Below are positions 1 through 12,594 of a DNA stretch of 64,000 bases, piece by piece. The DNA lies in assembly GCA_037176845.1 (NCBI GenBank), contig JAYKXP010000084.1:1-64000 (forward strand), given 5' to 3'. Made by a program: the position numbers and the translations under genes. Origin of the DNA: Paramarasmius palmivorus (lineage: Eukaryota; Basidiomycota; Agaricomycetes; Agaricales; Marasmiaceae). The stretch's first letter is position 1; each line of letters begins with the position of its first letter. The notes beneath the pieces are model-generated. The model ran no database searches and was not told where the DNA came from. It worked only from the letters and a program-made list of their open reading frames with translations.

Positions 1-2600
1 AGGCCGGAGTATCTCCAAACCAAGATTCGACGCTGCAAAATACATGAATAACATTTGGCTCTCATGGTGCCTACCCATCCCCTTTGCTCTACCAAGGCTT
101 CCCAAAGTCTGGGCCTTTATGTACCAGTGTCACAATGTGATTGGTACCATGTATTTCCAGAGTTGTGTGCCATCCACGTTTTTGCGCTCCTCGGTTTTGA
201 CAATTCACCATGTAGCCAGCCCTCATCGAAGACGGAGATCTCGTCAACATTCCGACATTACCAGTTCATTTGAATGGATATCATGGAGATACCTCGCCAA
301 CCTGGTTTGTAGGCGACGTGTACGATTATATTCTGGAGCGCCTCCTCCTTCACGACTTACATGCAGCCTTGTAGGATCGACCGGGCCAGCTACTATTGGA
401 AGTACCGAACAAGGCTTTATACGCAGGAATCCAAGCCTGTGTCCAGTAAAAACATTACAAGGGTATGGAAGAGCATCCCACAACCTTTAAGGACCGAATA
501 AAGGTATTCGACTTTTGGCAAATCCCAGGCAATTCAGTGGGCATGGAAATAGTAGCGAGTATCACCAGCTATCGTGGATTTGGCCATCATCGTGAGTAAT
601 TGTGACAAATACTATTGTACTTGCGGAAAAAGTGTCGGACTCGATTTTAATAGCAACGTAACCGGGGGTCAGCAGCCCGGTCATTGTTTCACAATAGAAG
701 TTAGTCTTATGCCAATAGCTCAACTTCGTGGTTGGCCTGAACAGGTTTCGATTTCAGCCAATCATATACAATGCAAGGAGCCGAACGTGGATATTTCCCG
801 ACGGATGGACAGCTAGTACAGAGGTCAGCCATTGGAATGATTTGCTCACGCTCGAAGCTGATGTATTAACCCAGAACTGCGCCCGGAGCGCTCAAGAGCC
901 GAGCATACTGTACTCATTACTGAACACGGCGATTGGACGTTCTCACTGAGTGATCGCAGCAATACGTGTACGTTTCATCATGATATACAATAAAAAATTG
1001 GCCGGAATACAAGGGTTACAGCTTGCGCTCTTACCAAGGCGATGCTTTTGATTGAAGTGAGTTCCGCTGCCTCGATACCATATTATCGACGATGGTCTGG
1101 AATGGAGTGCAGATCAATACACAACCAAAAAGTTAGTTGCCAACAAACCACCGTTGCAGGGTAGGACCTCTCAAGGAGTGCCGCAACCCGGCCCATGAGC
1201 CAAGGACGAACCTTTGATAAAGTTCGGGGTGCTGTCCGACATCGTCCCTGGAAAGGGATCACGCCCCGGATACAGAGCTCTGATCTCAGCTTGACGTTTC
1301 GTTCCCTGACGAAGATGTTAGTGTACCGGATACGAATCTTGTTCAGACAAAAGACTGACCATTCTTCGACTAAGTGTCTTGAACACTCTAAGGAGACAGG
1401 AAAGTAGAGCTAAATCATAGAGAGAAGAGCGACAACATAACCGGTAGGGGTCTCCCGTAATAGATGACAGTACGGATGTTGTCCTCGAAACCGCTCTTAA
1501 CAACGACTCTTTGTGTAGCTTGGGAGCTGCTGCTTCAACCGCCGCGACAAATCTGTGTACCGACCCCTGTGGGAGTTTTAATCGAGTGAAGTGAAGAGGG
1601 GGTTATCCTCAAGACTCACAACAGCCTGACACCCCACATCAGATTTGCCGCAAGACACGCCCATCATAGGAACATCACCAGCACCAACGACGGAAATCGG
1701 ACCACCAGTCAATTCACTCTACTTTCCTTTGACTTCGTCCACGCACGCAGGGATAAGAATCTCGCAGGCAAGTCACCCGTGTGGTCCCTCCACCTTCCGC
1801 CTGCTTGTGCACATATGAGGTCACCACGACTGAAAGGGCCTTGGCAACAGGTTTGGGGGTGGCCGACCTGTAATAGTTGCTCAGTGTACAAATCAATATT
1901 ATGATGCGAATACGCGACCGACCATGTTCATGACGACTAATCCGGCTTATGAAGCTTCCTCTACGGCCATCTCGTGGAATGCCGACAGCCAGACGAATAA
2001 CTTGGTTCCTCTTCTTCAATAATGAACATCAAGTAGCTCGAGTGGACATGACCATGGGTATAGTCGTACAGCAAATCATTTCAGGAAACACAGCGCATTG
2101 TCACAGATGAACAGGTGACGCACGTTGGTCTTTCTAGCGTTACCCCCCACTTGAGGTCATGCAAGGTTTACACGTCTGGTGATTCTTGTCGATGCGGTGG
2201 CTTAACTGTCTTGATCTGTTGCGCATAACTTGGCGTAGATCCTAGGCCGCCGAGGCACCCCAGACCCCCTGCATTCGTGACCCGCAAGCCACTAATTCAG
2301 AACCTGTTTCTCTAGTTAGATACTTAAGCGAAACGTACGGAAACAAAGATGACTCGCCAGCTGCAACATTCATACCAGCAAGCAATACAGGATGCTTGCT
2401 ACCAAACATCTCAGTTATGGTGGGTCGAGATCAAGGCCATGGTCGATACTTGAGGCTGGCACGAACGAGTACTTGAGCATCGAATGAAGCTCTTTCTAGG
2501 TTTAAAAACAGGAATAACGGTTACTGAAGCAACCGAGCCCCGGATAAAGAGAGGACATGAGGGTACAGAGAAAGGTCAGCCGACCGGGGAAGTATCCCAC
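1..2600. other. No recognisable gene
   Basis: I see only short open frames (at most about 150 codons) on both strands, in mutually overlapping positions. None has a recognisable domain and none joins to others through plausible short introns. No obvious tandem or terminal repeat was seen by eye. It may be decayed coding or transposon sequence, but nothing identifies it. Confidence 0.5.
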
Positions 2601-2639
2601 GACAGGGAACAGGTATCATTGACATCAACATCACAGTTA

Positions 2640-4626
2640 AATAACATCCTTGACAGCGTCGACGAGTTCTTAGTTCGTGATGCCCTCTGATCTCGACCAG
2701 CCTCCTCGTTGGCAAGGTCACCAGGCTCATAATGCAGCAGCCGGAAAATACCTCTTTTTTTATCCCTACCGAACGGTTTTTTTCCGACGATCGTTGGCTT
2801 TCGTGGAAACAAGTACGGATGCGGACTTCAACTCTCGGAAACGCTCGCAGGGCCTGGATCTCTTGCTGACGGAATCATATACCGGCTTGGAAAGCTTACA
2901 CTCAAGGGAGTCGACAGAATCATTATAAACCGACGGTTGTTGGCCATTTCAAACCATTTTCCTCACGGAAACTCAACCGAGTCCCAAGGAATCCGGGAGA
3001 TGTATCGAGACCTACTAGAGCTATCAAGGTGTGTCTGCTGTGCTTCAACTTTATTCCACGATAACACCCTTCGAATGTCTTGCAAGACCTAACATGTATT
3101 CGGGGGCGATACAAGCACAAGCACTGCAACTTCTACTTGCGCAAGTGGGTTCCAGAAATACAAAACACCTGCTCAAAGCTCTATCGGAGTGGCCCCAAAC
3201 CGAGATCCAGCTATTCTTTTCGGGCATTCTATCCCGATTCAATGCTATATTGTGTGTTGACGCTACCTGTTTCTTCTCGATTTTTGGCTAATTCAGTATA
3301 TTTCAGGATGGACTTTCGCTCCACCGAGAAATACTTGAAGACCTCCATCATTAAGTCATATCAAAATACGGTGCCCCAGTGGAATGATAGCTTCTTGGTT
3401 CCTCTTGTGGACTTCATGTCCCAAGTGATTACGCTGAGCAAGAGGCACTGCAAGTCAGTAACGGAGAGCGGTGTTTTGGACTTTTTTCTGCATCTATTAC
3501 CTCACCGACTTCCGTGATCCACTAGCTCACCAAGACAGTAGACGTACCTTAGGAAGTCTGCCCTTTTGGGTGCATGCAACCACTTCCTTTTGACCTTGGT
3601 GGAGACTTTGGGCTCAATGTCATCCTCCGGACATCTTATCAACCATGTGGTCAATACATCCCGTCCTGAAGATTCACTAGTAGCAGGGATGGCGAGGAAA
3701 GGCGCTGGGAACGAAGACGTCGATTCTGGTACACAAGTAGCAACACTTACATGGAATGCAGGATCGCATCCATTCTAGAGAATAACATAGGGATGAGGAG
3801 AAGATTCCGATACCGATAACGCCATGGACATAGTCCACTGATTGCTTTCAACTACTAGGGTAAGGCTCTCACTTCCCTCTATAACATCATCAACCGATCT
3901 CTTTTATTCTAGACCCGAGTTTCCTGGCCGAGTCAGATTCGGAGCGCGTTTACGATCGCTCTACGAGGTGATAGTCCAGAGATTCATGGCTCGATATGTT
4001 CGAACCAGGATATGGAATGCCATAGGTTTTTATCTTTCCGAACTTCCTTCGGAGGTCTCGGTCGGGCTGTTGAACGGTGTTGTAGACATGCTGTCATCTC
4101 TCCTGTAAGCTTTGACACACAAGCTAATCTTCCATCACTAATTCGGGCATCTAGATCAGGGGATGAACCTGCGTCTAGCCAGTTTTGTTCTTACGAGGCT
4201 GGGTCTCATTTTACCGCAAAGGCCATTACGTTCATTTCATTCACTATTTCACCCTCGCCGCCGAATTTACTCATGTACGCAAGATAACCTTGTCTTACAA
4301 GAATTCCCCGTTTTGCAGAGGATTCCGTGAACAGGTTAAAGGGGGCTTCTCTTACGAGTCGAATTATACCATCCAGGAAAGGGACATCCCCAGCCAAGTG
4401 GCCCTCGAGCTATAGATCCCATTATCAATCAACGCTTCAGTCCCCTAAGCCTGCATGTTTTTACAATGGAGTTCGCTGCTCCTCAAAGATGTTGTGAAGT
4501 CTCCGCAGGCGAAGGTTGCTGCTGGTGCCGGACACTTGGTGGGATCCGGGAGTAAATGACGACGTTGGCACAGGGGGGGGGGGGGGGGACTTAATGTACG
4601 ATTGATTTTGTGAATGGAAGCAGTAG
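2640..4626 (+). pseudogene. Decayed upstream copy of a duplicated unknown gene
   Basis: This stretch is homologous along its length to the gene at 5281-7174. Matching blocks include IREMYRDLLELSR (near 2995-3027), the block after the first intron beginning RPNMYSGAIQAQ (from 3090), the block around HCKSVTESGVLDF (near 3445-3482), and LLNGVVDMLSSLL (near 4070-4108). Reading frame is lost several times: shifts near 3495 and 3553 relative to the other copy, and a TAA at about 4109 where the other copy has a Tyr codon. Homology continues to about 4626, where the last coding segment contains a 16-G run in place of a GGG. The function of the family is unknown to me. Some breaks could be sequencing error, but the number and the TAA favour a decayed duplicate. 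Confidence 0.65.
4573..4588 (+). repeat. G16 homopolymer inside decayed gene copy
   Basis: Sixteen consecutive G. Alignment with the downstream copy places it where that copy reads ACACGGGTTTC just before the shared TGTACGATTG near the gene end. The run therefore looks like expansion of an ancestral GGG, or a base-calling artefact at that triplet. Confidence 0.8.
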
Positions 4627-4878
4627 CTGAAGTAGTCTGCTGTCGTACGAATTGATGCTATACGGTCCAATGCTTATCAAGCGAGCTGTCGAGCGCCGAT
4701 GTCTGCCTAGTTAATGCTGCACACATTTTTACAAGTCACAAATTGGGGAACAGTGCGCACGTGCTGTCGTGGTGAAAACTCTGACATCTGCATCATTTCA
4801 CACTGCTTCAATCACAGTCTATAGCTGACAGTATTGACGAGCAGTCTGTGAAATGCCCTCTTTCACCCTCCAGTCTCG

Positions 4879-5259
<381 letters not shown>

Positions 5260-5280
5260 CAGGCAAAATTTCCAAATTCG

Positions 5281-7174
5281 AAATGCAGCGAGAAAGCCCC
5301 CAGTAATTCTCTCTTGTCTCACCGACGGTTTCCGACGATAGTTGGCATTCGGAAGCCCTAGTACGGCTACGACCCTCAGCTCTTGGAACAATTTCAGGCC
5401 CAGGAGCTCTTGCTGGCAGTGTTATTTACAGACTCGGAAAACTTAGTTAAGGAGTCGACAAAATCATCATAGCCCGCGACTGTTGGCTATTTCGAATCAC
5501 TTTCCTCATAGAAACTCAACGGAGTTCCAGGGTATCCGGGAGATGTATCGAGATCTATTAGAGCTATCGAGGTGCGTTCTTACAGCCTGGTTTGCCATGA
5601 AAATGCCTGATGAATGTCTTATCAGACCTAATTTGTATCCGAGGGCGATTCAGGACCAGGCGCTTCGACCTCTCCTTGCGCAAGTGGGCTCCAGAAGCAC
5701 GAGACATCTACTCCAAGCGCTATTGCAGTGGCCTCACATCGAGGTTCAACTTTTTATCTCAGAATTTTTTTCTCGATTTACACTGTGAGTTCGCACGAAC
5801 TTTTCTTAGTGGTTGGCTGACCTCGATTGGATCACGACACGGCTTTAGGTTAGCCTTTCGCTCTGTGGATGACTTGATGAAATATTCCGTCATCAGGGCA
5901 TATCGGAATGCGGTACCTCAATGGAACGAAAGCTCACTAGTGCCTCTTGTGGAATTCCTATCCCAAGTAGTCACGCTGAGCGAGAGGCACTGCAAGTCGG
6001 TGATGGAGAGTGGCGCTTTAGACTTCATGCTTCACCTATATCTTACCGACTTCTGGGATCCATTGGCTTCCCAGGAAAGGAGACGCACATTTAGGAAGTC
6101 TGCCCTTCTGGGCGCATGCAATCATTTTCTGCTGGTCACACTTGAGACCAAGATTGGGTCCCATTTCACCTCTAGTCATCCTTTGTCTATGATGTGGTCG
6201 ATTCACCCCGTTCTCAACTTCTGCAGTGAAGACAGCAAAGAAAGGCGCTGGGAGCGACGTCAGCGATTCTGGTCCACAAGCAGCGATGCCTACATCAAGT
6301 GGAGAGTCAGCTCCATCTTTGAGATAGCGAGAGACGAGACAAAGCTTTTGGGTGATGCTGTTGCCCTCGACATCGTCACTGATTGCTTTCAATTGTTAGG
6401 GTGATTCCTGTTCCAACTCGTTCCTGAAATCGTCCTCGCTCATTGTTTCTCTCGTTTTGTAGACCCGAATATCCTAGCTGGATTGGATTCAGAGCACTAC
6501 GATCCCTTCACGAGGTGATAACACAGAGTGTTTCCGCTCGATCCGTACGGGTCAGGATATGGAATGCTTTGAACGCTTACATTGCAGGGCTTCCTGAACA
6601 TGACGCCATTGGGTTGTTGAATCATGCCGTGACGATGTTGTCCTCCCTTCTGTACGCCTTTGCAAGGACTGGCTTCTTTGACAGCGACATATTAACCGAA
6701 ATGTTTAGGTCGGGAGATGACTCAGTCACGGTTCATTTTCGATTTCATGGGGATAGGCCTACCTTCGTGACTGACGCCATCGTGCATTTCATCCATTGCT
6801 TCACCCTTGCCGCCGAACGGAACAATGTCCGGGAGGTTATTTTATCCACAAATTTGCCTTCCTTCGCAGAAAGTTCAGTGGAACTGCTGAGGGATGCCTT
6901 CCCTCACGAACCAGCTTACACCATCGAAGAGCTTTCATCAGAACTCACTAGCAAAGAGGCGGTAGACTTATACAAAACCCACTATGATGAGTCGACACTG
7001 CACGCTCCCTTTAGTCTGCATGTCTTGCAGTGGAACGTGCTTCTTCTGAAAGGCGCTATCAGGACTCAACGGCGACGGTTAATAGTGACCCCGCCTACGT
7101 GGTGGGATCCGGAGACAACTGATGAGGATGCCAACTTAGACACGGGTTTCTTGTACGATTGGTTGCGCGAATGA
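5281..7174 (+). CDS. Uncharacterised fungal protein, downstream tandem copy
   Basis: A multi-exon gene of unknown function. Exons that join in frame: up to 5571, 5626-5784, 5849-6400 and 6463-7174, with GT-AG introns of 54, 64 and 62 bp. Conserved blocks shared with the decayed upstream copy run from IREMYRDLLELSR through LLAQVGSRSTRHLLQ, HCKSVMESGALDFM and LLNHAVTMLSSLL to a C-terminus ending FLYDWLRE. I recognise no catalytic domain; it resembles soluble uncharacterised proteins of agarics. The 5' end is unclear: exon 1 contains a TAA near 5450 and a shift near 5480 relative to the upstream copy, and everything before about 5281 is replaced by the C tract. The reading frame is clean from 5483. 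It is probably 5'-damaged, or the sequence next to the C tract is unreliable. Its 3' end converges with the F-box gene at 7259, 84 bp away. Confidence 0.55.
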
Positions 7175-7258
7175 CAGTAGTATGTATTGACATGAGTAAG
7201 TATGTACTAGGATCTTGTACTCTCATAAGGAGAATATGTATTATTGAAATGTGCTCTA

Positions 7259-9025
7259 TCACGGATTCGCGCTCCTAACCCTCGGCAATGTGACAGTAAA
7301 TCTCCACAGACCCTTTGCTTTCAGCTTCCTCACCCTGTTGGCCAGATCTAGAGGTAACAGCGGCTTCGTGAATACCACACCCCGCCGATGGGATGTGCGC
7401 TCTTCACTAGCAAAAGAGAGTGAAAGATCTACAAGAGACCATTGGCCACTTGAGTCCCACTCCGACTCCAAGACTGTGATAATAGATTCTACGTTCCTAA
7501 CGCTTTCGGCCAATCCATATGGTTCTTTGAAGGAATGTTCCGTAATCGACAGCTTTTCTAAGCGAGGCAGAAGACATCGCAGAGAAGCTTGACTTGTGTC
7601 ATTGGACGGCGGCACCATCTTTGGGGCGCAGAGATCTGGGATGATAGAAGGCCACTCTGAGGTGACGCTGTACTCCAAAGTGAGGTGGGTCAGGTCTGAC
7701 ATTGTTTGTAGGAAAGCTATGGTTGAGTGGGATTGAAGGTTGATAGTTGGAATGGACAATCGAAGGCGCTGTAGGGAACATGAAGATTGTTTGAGCATTG
7801 CGTGCAGGGTCGAGAAATCGGCTGTTTCTGGGTCAAACAAATGCAAGGAGAATTGATCTTCTGAGTTGACTTCTAGGGAGGAGAGTGCCGGTACGGTCAG
7901 CTCCCTGAGAAAGGCGCCGCGGGTAGACAGCGAAGACGTTTCGTTGAGCGTGAGGTGTTGGAGTCCCGGCAGGGTAATCGAACCATGTGTGGGCTCGGAG
8001 GACTGATAATGATGTCCGATATACAAGGTTTTGAGATGGGTGGCTCGTGATAGTAGACGTGAAATCACCACAGAGTCAACTGGCCAACAGAACTTCAAGG
8101 ACTGAAGCCGATCGGGGATGTATTCCACCTTTCCGGACTCCTGCACCGTCAGGCAGGTGAGACGTGGTGCCATCTTGATAGATTGCCAAAACCACCGCGC
8201 GTTTGTGGATATGTTAGGAGAGGCTATACCGTCGGAAAATGACGATAGAACGCTGAATTCCCTTCGCGTTGCTACATAAGGCTTCACATGGCCAATAAGA
8301 TTATCGTTGACATAATTGTAGTCAAGTTCGGTGCAGCGATGAATTTCACTCATAACAGAGCAGAATACATCCCATCCTGTACTCCCAAGAACACGGATAG
8401 CCTCGTCCTCGTCCTCGTACTCTGAACAGGCCCAGTCAGACGCTTCGTGAAGACTGACCCGCAACGGATGTCGAGCAGACCGGTTGAGGTACAGTCCGAC
8501 TAGAGCCTCGTGTCTTTCTTCCATCTTCGTCACGTCGAGGCTGAGGGAGGACCACAAACGTGGGGATATGGTGGTGACGTTCCTCCAATGATGGCATACA
8601 TGGGATAGACGACAAGTAGGGGCGATGGTCTCCTTCACAAAGAAAGGTTTGTTAAGGTCCAGTATATCACTACTGCTGCTTCCGCTGCCTGAATCAGAGT
8701 CTTCTCGATCTACGGAGTGTATGACGAGAGAAAACCCGTCCAGGCATACGTGCGAGAAAATCTCTCCCAGGATCTCGACAGGAAGCCTACGAATGGGCGA
8801 TATCCAGCTTCGCCGACGCTGTATCTTTTGGTTGAGAACGTTCCTGCGTTCTTCTAGATCCGCCAGGGTCAGACGAACGCGTTGGATCTCGTTCTCCAAA
8901 CGTTCCAATTCGGGCGCTTCGACCTCCAAAAGAGCTAAGGTTTCGGTAAGCTCTGACGTCGCACCTTTGGTTCCCACCGTTGGCGTCTGATTAGACGCCA
9001 CGAACAAATCGTTCGGGGCAATCAA
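7259..9025 (-). CDS. F-box / LRR-like protein (F-box 1)
   Basis: Substrate-receptor type F-box protein expected to join an SCF (Skp1-Cullin1-F-box) ubiquitin ligase. One open frame of 588 codons: a coiled coil rich in Glu, Leu and Arg (about residues 30-70), the F-box beginning ISPIRRLPVEILGEIFSHVC (about 75-95), and a long C-terminal region with degenerate leucine-rich repeats. There is no in-frame ATG before the F-box, and a TGA (9026-9028) precedes the frame, so the true start must lie in an upstream exon. A plausible acceptor is AATCAG before ACGCCAACG near 8996, which would give an intron reaching into the inverted repeat. It lacks the N-terminal CxxC seen in six of the other F-box proteins here, possibly because exon 1 is unassigned. 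The first 20 or so codons of the open frame lie inside the 161-bp inverted repeat. Confidence 0.8.
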   Translation of the reverse strand: MIAPNDLFVASNQTPTVGTKGATSELTETLALLEVEAPELERLENEIQRVRLTLADLEERRNVLNQKIQRRRSWISPIRRLPVEILGEIFSHVCLDGFSLVIHSVDREDSDSGSGSSSSDILDLNKPFFVKETIAPTCRLSHVCHHWRNVTTISPRLWSSLSLDVTKMEERHEALVGLYLNRSARHPLRVSLHEASDWACSEYEDEDEAIRVLGSTGWDVFCSVMSEIHRCTELDYNYVNDNLIGHVKPYVATRREFSVLSSFSDGIASPNISTNARWFWQSIKMAPRLTCLTVQESGKVEYIPDRLQSLKFCWPVDSVVISRLLSRATHLKTLYIGHHYQSSEPTHGSITLPGLQHLTLNETSSLSTRGAFLRELTVPALSSLEVNSEDQFSLHLFDPETADFSTLHAMLKQSSCSLQRLRLSIPTINLQSHSTIAFLQTMSDLTHLTLEYSVTSEWPSIIPDLCAPKMVPPSNDTSQASLRCLLPRLEKLSITEHSFKEPYGLAESVRNVESIITVLESEWDSSGQWSLVDLSLSFASEERTSHRRGVVFTKPLLPLDLANRVRKLKAKGLWRFTVTLPRVRSANP

Positions 9026-9122
9026 TCAGACGTCAAATCGGCGAAAAAGGCCGCACCTCGCAGCACCCCTCTACCGAACCCGCCGCACCTCTGGTCTGCA
9101 CCTCAAGAATCTTCAAGTCGCA
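8962..9122 (+). repeat. Left arm of 161-bp perfect inverted repeat
   Basis: Exact reverse complement of 11597-11757 over 161 bp. Weaker similarity (roughly three quarters identical by eye) continues to about 9240. The arm contains two small hairpins: TGGCGTCT / AGACGCCA with an ATTA/AATC loop (8981-9000) and CGAAC / GTTCG (9001-9015). It overlaps the 5' end of F-box 1. Confidence 0.9.
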
Positions 9123-9240
9123 CCAAAGGCCTGCTTCCCGTATCACCACCGGCGCTTTCCGGACCTCGTCGGCCACGTCACCTTCAACAGCATCAACCAC
9201 CTTTCACACTCTCTCGTCATCGTCCCTTCGTCGCCGCGTC

Positions 9241-10429
9241 GTTGTTCGATGTCGCTCAGTCTGAGTTGGTCACAATTTCCTGAGGTATGTTCTATTATTC
9301 TTTCAAGAACAAAAAAAAAATCAACCTCATACGCTCTGCCCTAGTCCTTTTTTTCTCACTGCACTTCTCGCAATATACCTCAAAGCTGCCTCAAAGTCAA
9401 CCAGTATCTCGGGGAAGGGTGACAGTGTGGGTGGAAAGATGAGACAACGAGCTCCAACGAGCTCTGACGACCATCGTTGAGGGCTCTGAAGGTACAGAGG
9501 AAAATAGGAATATGAAAATAAGATCCAAGGTGCGTGTCTTGTCCCTATGACACTAAGCTATGCTAATCTCCCTTAGTGATAACTTACAGTGCGCAAGAGG
9601 CTTCGGTCAACTAGCTATGTTTCTTCAACATATGAACCACCCCGAATTTCCAGGCATTACAACAAGAACACAGTGCGCCGAGACGGGACTGGGCTGCAGG
9701 TGCGTGCAGTGTGTCTATCCCAATTATATGTTGACCTCGCTGACCATCTCCTTCAGTTTCAGATCCCGGCACCTGTTCACCATCGCAAGCCCAAGTTGCC
9801 CAAGCGCTTGATAACTAATTTGAGTCGACATCATCTCGCTATCCTCCCTTGAGCATTTGCGCTCAACGATCAATACCCAAGGCACCCCAGGTGGAATTGT
9901 GTACGATTCGTCACCATAATCTTGTACTGCCTAGACCTCAGTCCTATCACAGAGGTCATCCACAAGTCGATGCGCGCTTGACATCGTTCTCGACATCGTT
10001 CCCGAATCTTATTCACTTTGTATATCATGTATAAGATACCATTGTACACTCTACTAGTAGCTTTTATGTAAGATGTAACCCAATACGATGCTCAAGTTGT
10101 GTTCTCTAATCAACGGCTGAATCTTGTGTGCTACAAACTGTACTGACGCCCACTGAGCGCCCGCGGAAATCACTCATTTATTCATCGAAAAATGCTCAAA
10201 AAAATTCTGTAGTGTCTGATACTTAATTTTAGACTGCCAAACTCTGAATAATAGCTCTAAGATAATGTCCGAACAACATACTCAAAAGTGGTGTTATTTG
10301 AATCGGTAAGACCATACAGTGAATATACCAAAGCTTATGACTTTACGCAGTAGTATATCTTGTCCTCTTTCACTCTTACTATTATTGTCTCACCTCACCT
10401 CACCCACCCTTTCATTCTCTTTGCACAAC
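9241..10429. other. Interior of inverted-repeat segment, no clear gene
   Basis: Short open frames only (up to 87 codons near 9560-9850) without recognisable domains. An A10 run lies near 9309 and short direct repeats of the type GACATCGTTC occur near 9980-10005. The last 100 bp before 10430 are pyrimidine-rich and may be the promoter or leader of the small gene that follows. Confidence 0.4.
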
Positions 10430-11161
10430 ATGCCCAGAAAGAAGACATATACCACCAAGGAAGCCAGACGCAAAGCCGATCGGCTCAAAGCAGCTCGACA
10501 TTATGCCAAAAATAAGGATTCAATTAATGCGAAGTGAAGAGAGTCAAGACAACATCAATTGGAGCTTGAAAGGTACGCGGATACCTGTAATGCTCAATAG
10601 TTCTTCTCTGAGGACTTCTTTTAGGCAACAAAACCTATCAAAAGCCCGGACAGAGTTGGAAAAGCATATGATTGAACGGCAGGAACAGAGACGGGGTTCA
10701 ACTGGGCTAAGGTGCGCTACCTATACATTCTATTCCAGGTACACAATCCTTATTAACACTCCTATAGCCATCCGATCCATCGTGTCCGTGAATTGGCTCA
10801 GTCTATCCTCAAGCTAACCATTGTGTCACCAACCGAATATCTCGAGTCTCTGTTTCAAGACTATCGTTCATGGGTTGCAGGCCCTCGCACTGCACCATCT
10901 CCTCTTGAATCACCCGGTCGCCTATTCGATAACATGATTGCTGAATTAAACCGTTTGTCGAGTACTCTGCTAGAGCAATACGGCAATGGACAATACTACA
11001 CTGAGGTAGAGGCTGTTATCCACCGAACGCGTGCCATTTCAAGTTCTATCGACGACATGCAACTGGCTTTCTACGACGATTGTCTGGAGGAAAAACATAT
11101 GATGGGCAAGCTCAGATATCAAAGTAGTATTCACCACGCTGTGATTAATGGTGAACCGTAA
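10430..11161 (+). CDS. Small basic N-terminus hypothetical protein with in-frame TGA or alternative intron
   Basis: Starts at ATG 10430 with a very basic helix-like N-terminus (MPRKKTYTTKEARRKADRLK...), followed by a Gln/Glu-rich coiled region and an acidic C-terminal half ending HHAVINGEP. Introns at 10573-10624 (52 bp) and 10712-10767 (56 bp) join all three segments in one frame, but codon 36 is TGA (10535-10537) where the flanking frame reads K-stop-RESRQHQLELER, as expected from an Arg CGA changed to TGA. Alternatively an intron using the GTGAAG donor at 10534 and the same acceptor (91 bp) removes the stop and keeps the frame. So it is either an intact gene with a shorter exon 1 or a gene with one nonsense change. 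Similar short basic leaders occur in agaric proteins of unknown role. It is the only convincing gene in the inverted-repeat segment. Confidence 0.5.
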
Positions 11162-11596
11162 TGATATAATACTGATATAACAATAGACGATGTACATCAT
11201 AATGTAGCAAAGAGCACTAAATTCGAGAAAAAAAGGATTGGGGCATAGTCGTATTCATATTTGAACTCGGTCTTCATGATATAGTGCTGGTAGGATGGAG
11301 GGAAAATTTTTCATTGACGACATCTTGTAGTATACCTCGGTAGTCGTGAACCAAAATGATTAATATGAGGCTGTATTTTAATAGTTAGAAACGTACCCAA
11401 TAATCCATGTACTCATATATGCCCATATCCTCACCATATCCCAACTTTGTCCCAGCTGTTGATGAGAGCGACGGCGACGCAGCGATGATGACGAGAGTGT
11501 GTGAGAGAAGCGGTTGATATCGGTGGGACCATGGTTGAAGGTGACGTGGACGACGAGGTCCGGGATGCGCCGGTGGTGGTCACGGGGAGGCCTCTT

Positions 11597-11757
11597 TGCG
11601 ACTTGAAGATTCTTGAGGTGCAGACCAGAGGTGCGGCGGGTTCGGTAGAGGGGTGCTGCGAGGTGCGGCCTTTTTCGCCGATTTGACGTCTGATTGATTG
11701 CCCCGAACGATTTGTTCGTGGCGTCTAATCAGACGCCAACGGTGGGAACCAAAGGTG
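11597..11757 (-). repeat. Right arm of 161-bp perfect inverted repeat
   Basis: Exact reverse complement of 8962-9122. Diverged similarity continues inward to about 11470. GACGTC lies just outside both arms (separated by one indel), then the flanks differ completely. The arm carries a second copy of the F-box 1 5' sequence pointing to the right, but what follows is not an F-box gene. Confidence 0.9.
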
Positions 11758-12594
11758 GACGTCGATGGGGAGCGGTTTGAACGAAGAACTTCCACTTCGA
11801 CAGTGGCATGGTTTGATTGAGGTACGTAGTCCACTACACTCTGACATTTCTGACAAAAAAATGCAGCGTTTGCAGTGGGTAGAGAAGGGGGTTCGCGGAT
11901 CGACATTTTCTGCGAGTCTGCGAAGTCTGAATTCCAAAGCAAATTTAGCATAAGAGATCTATATTACGACCGGCTCCTTACCGTGACTATCCTTCAATTT
12001 GGCGCGTCGAATGGTGATGGTTGTGGAACAAGGGAGTGTATGGCTCGCTACACGTGGTATGCTTTTCTCTTTCCTCAACCGCCTTCATATACTCACCAAC
12101 TCGGCCTCAAAGTTTTGGTATACTGATATCGTAAGTCTCAATATCCCGACCTGAGTTTTTGAGCTGACGAATGGGCTTCAGTTCTCGATTAGGTGACGGA
12201 CAGTAGAAGCTCTGTTTCCGTTTCAACATCGAGTATACGCATCGTTGAAATATCATGGACGAAGGGTAAAGGTACGAATGCCTCAGAACCTGGATTCTTC
12301 CACTCTTTTTCAATCTTCAGTATTTCAAAAACAGAATCTCAAGACCCTCAAGATCTGTTGTTCAAGCCGAAAAAAGTAGGACTCTTCAGCAACTCGTTTT
12401 CACCCGACCGTTCTCCGCGCAATTTCACATGGTCAACACGCAACGTCTTGATATCGAAGAAACTATATGTAACTATCCTACCTCGGTAACAAGGAAACAA
12501 TTACTCTCCCTATTCCGACCAAAACAGACGACGTCCAACGACGACCCTCAACAATTGAATCACTTCACTATCCGTACAACCATACAGGCCCTAC
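11758..12594. other. No confident gene
   Basis: Several short plus-strand frames. A possible two-exon frame (ATG 11765, intron GTACGT...TGCAG 11821-11866) continues for about 28 codons after the intron and then stops, with no recognisable domain. The segment may be decayed sequence or the 3' region of F-box 2. Confidence 0.35.
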
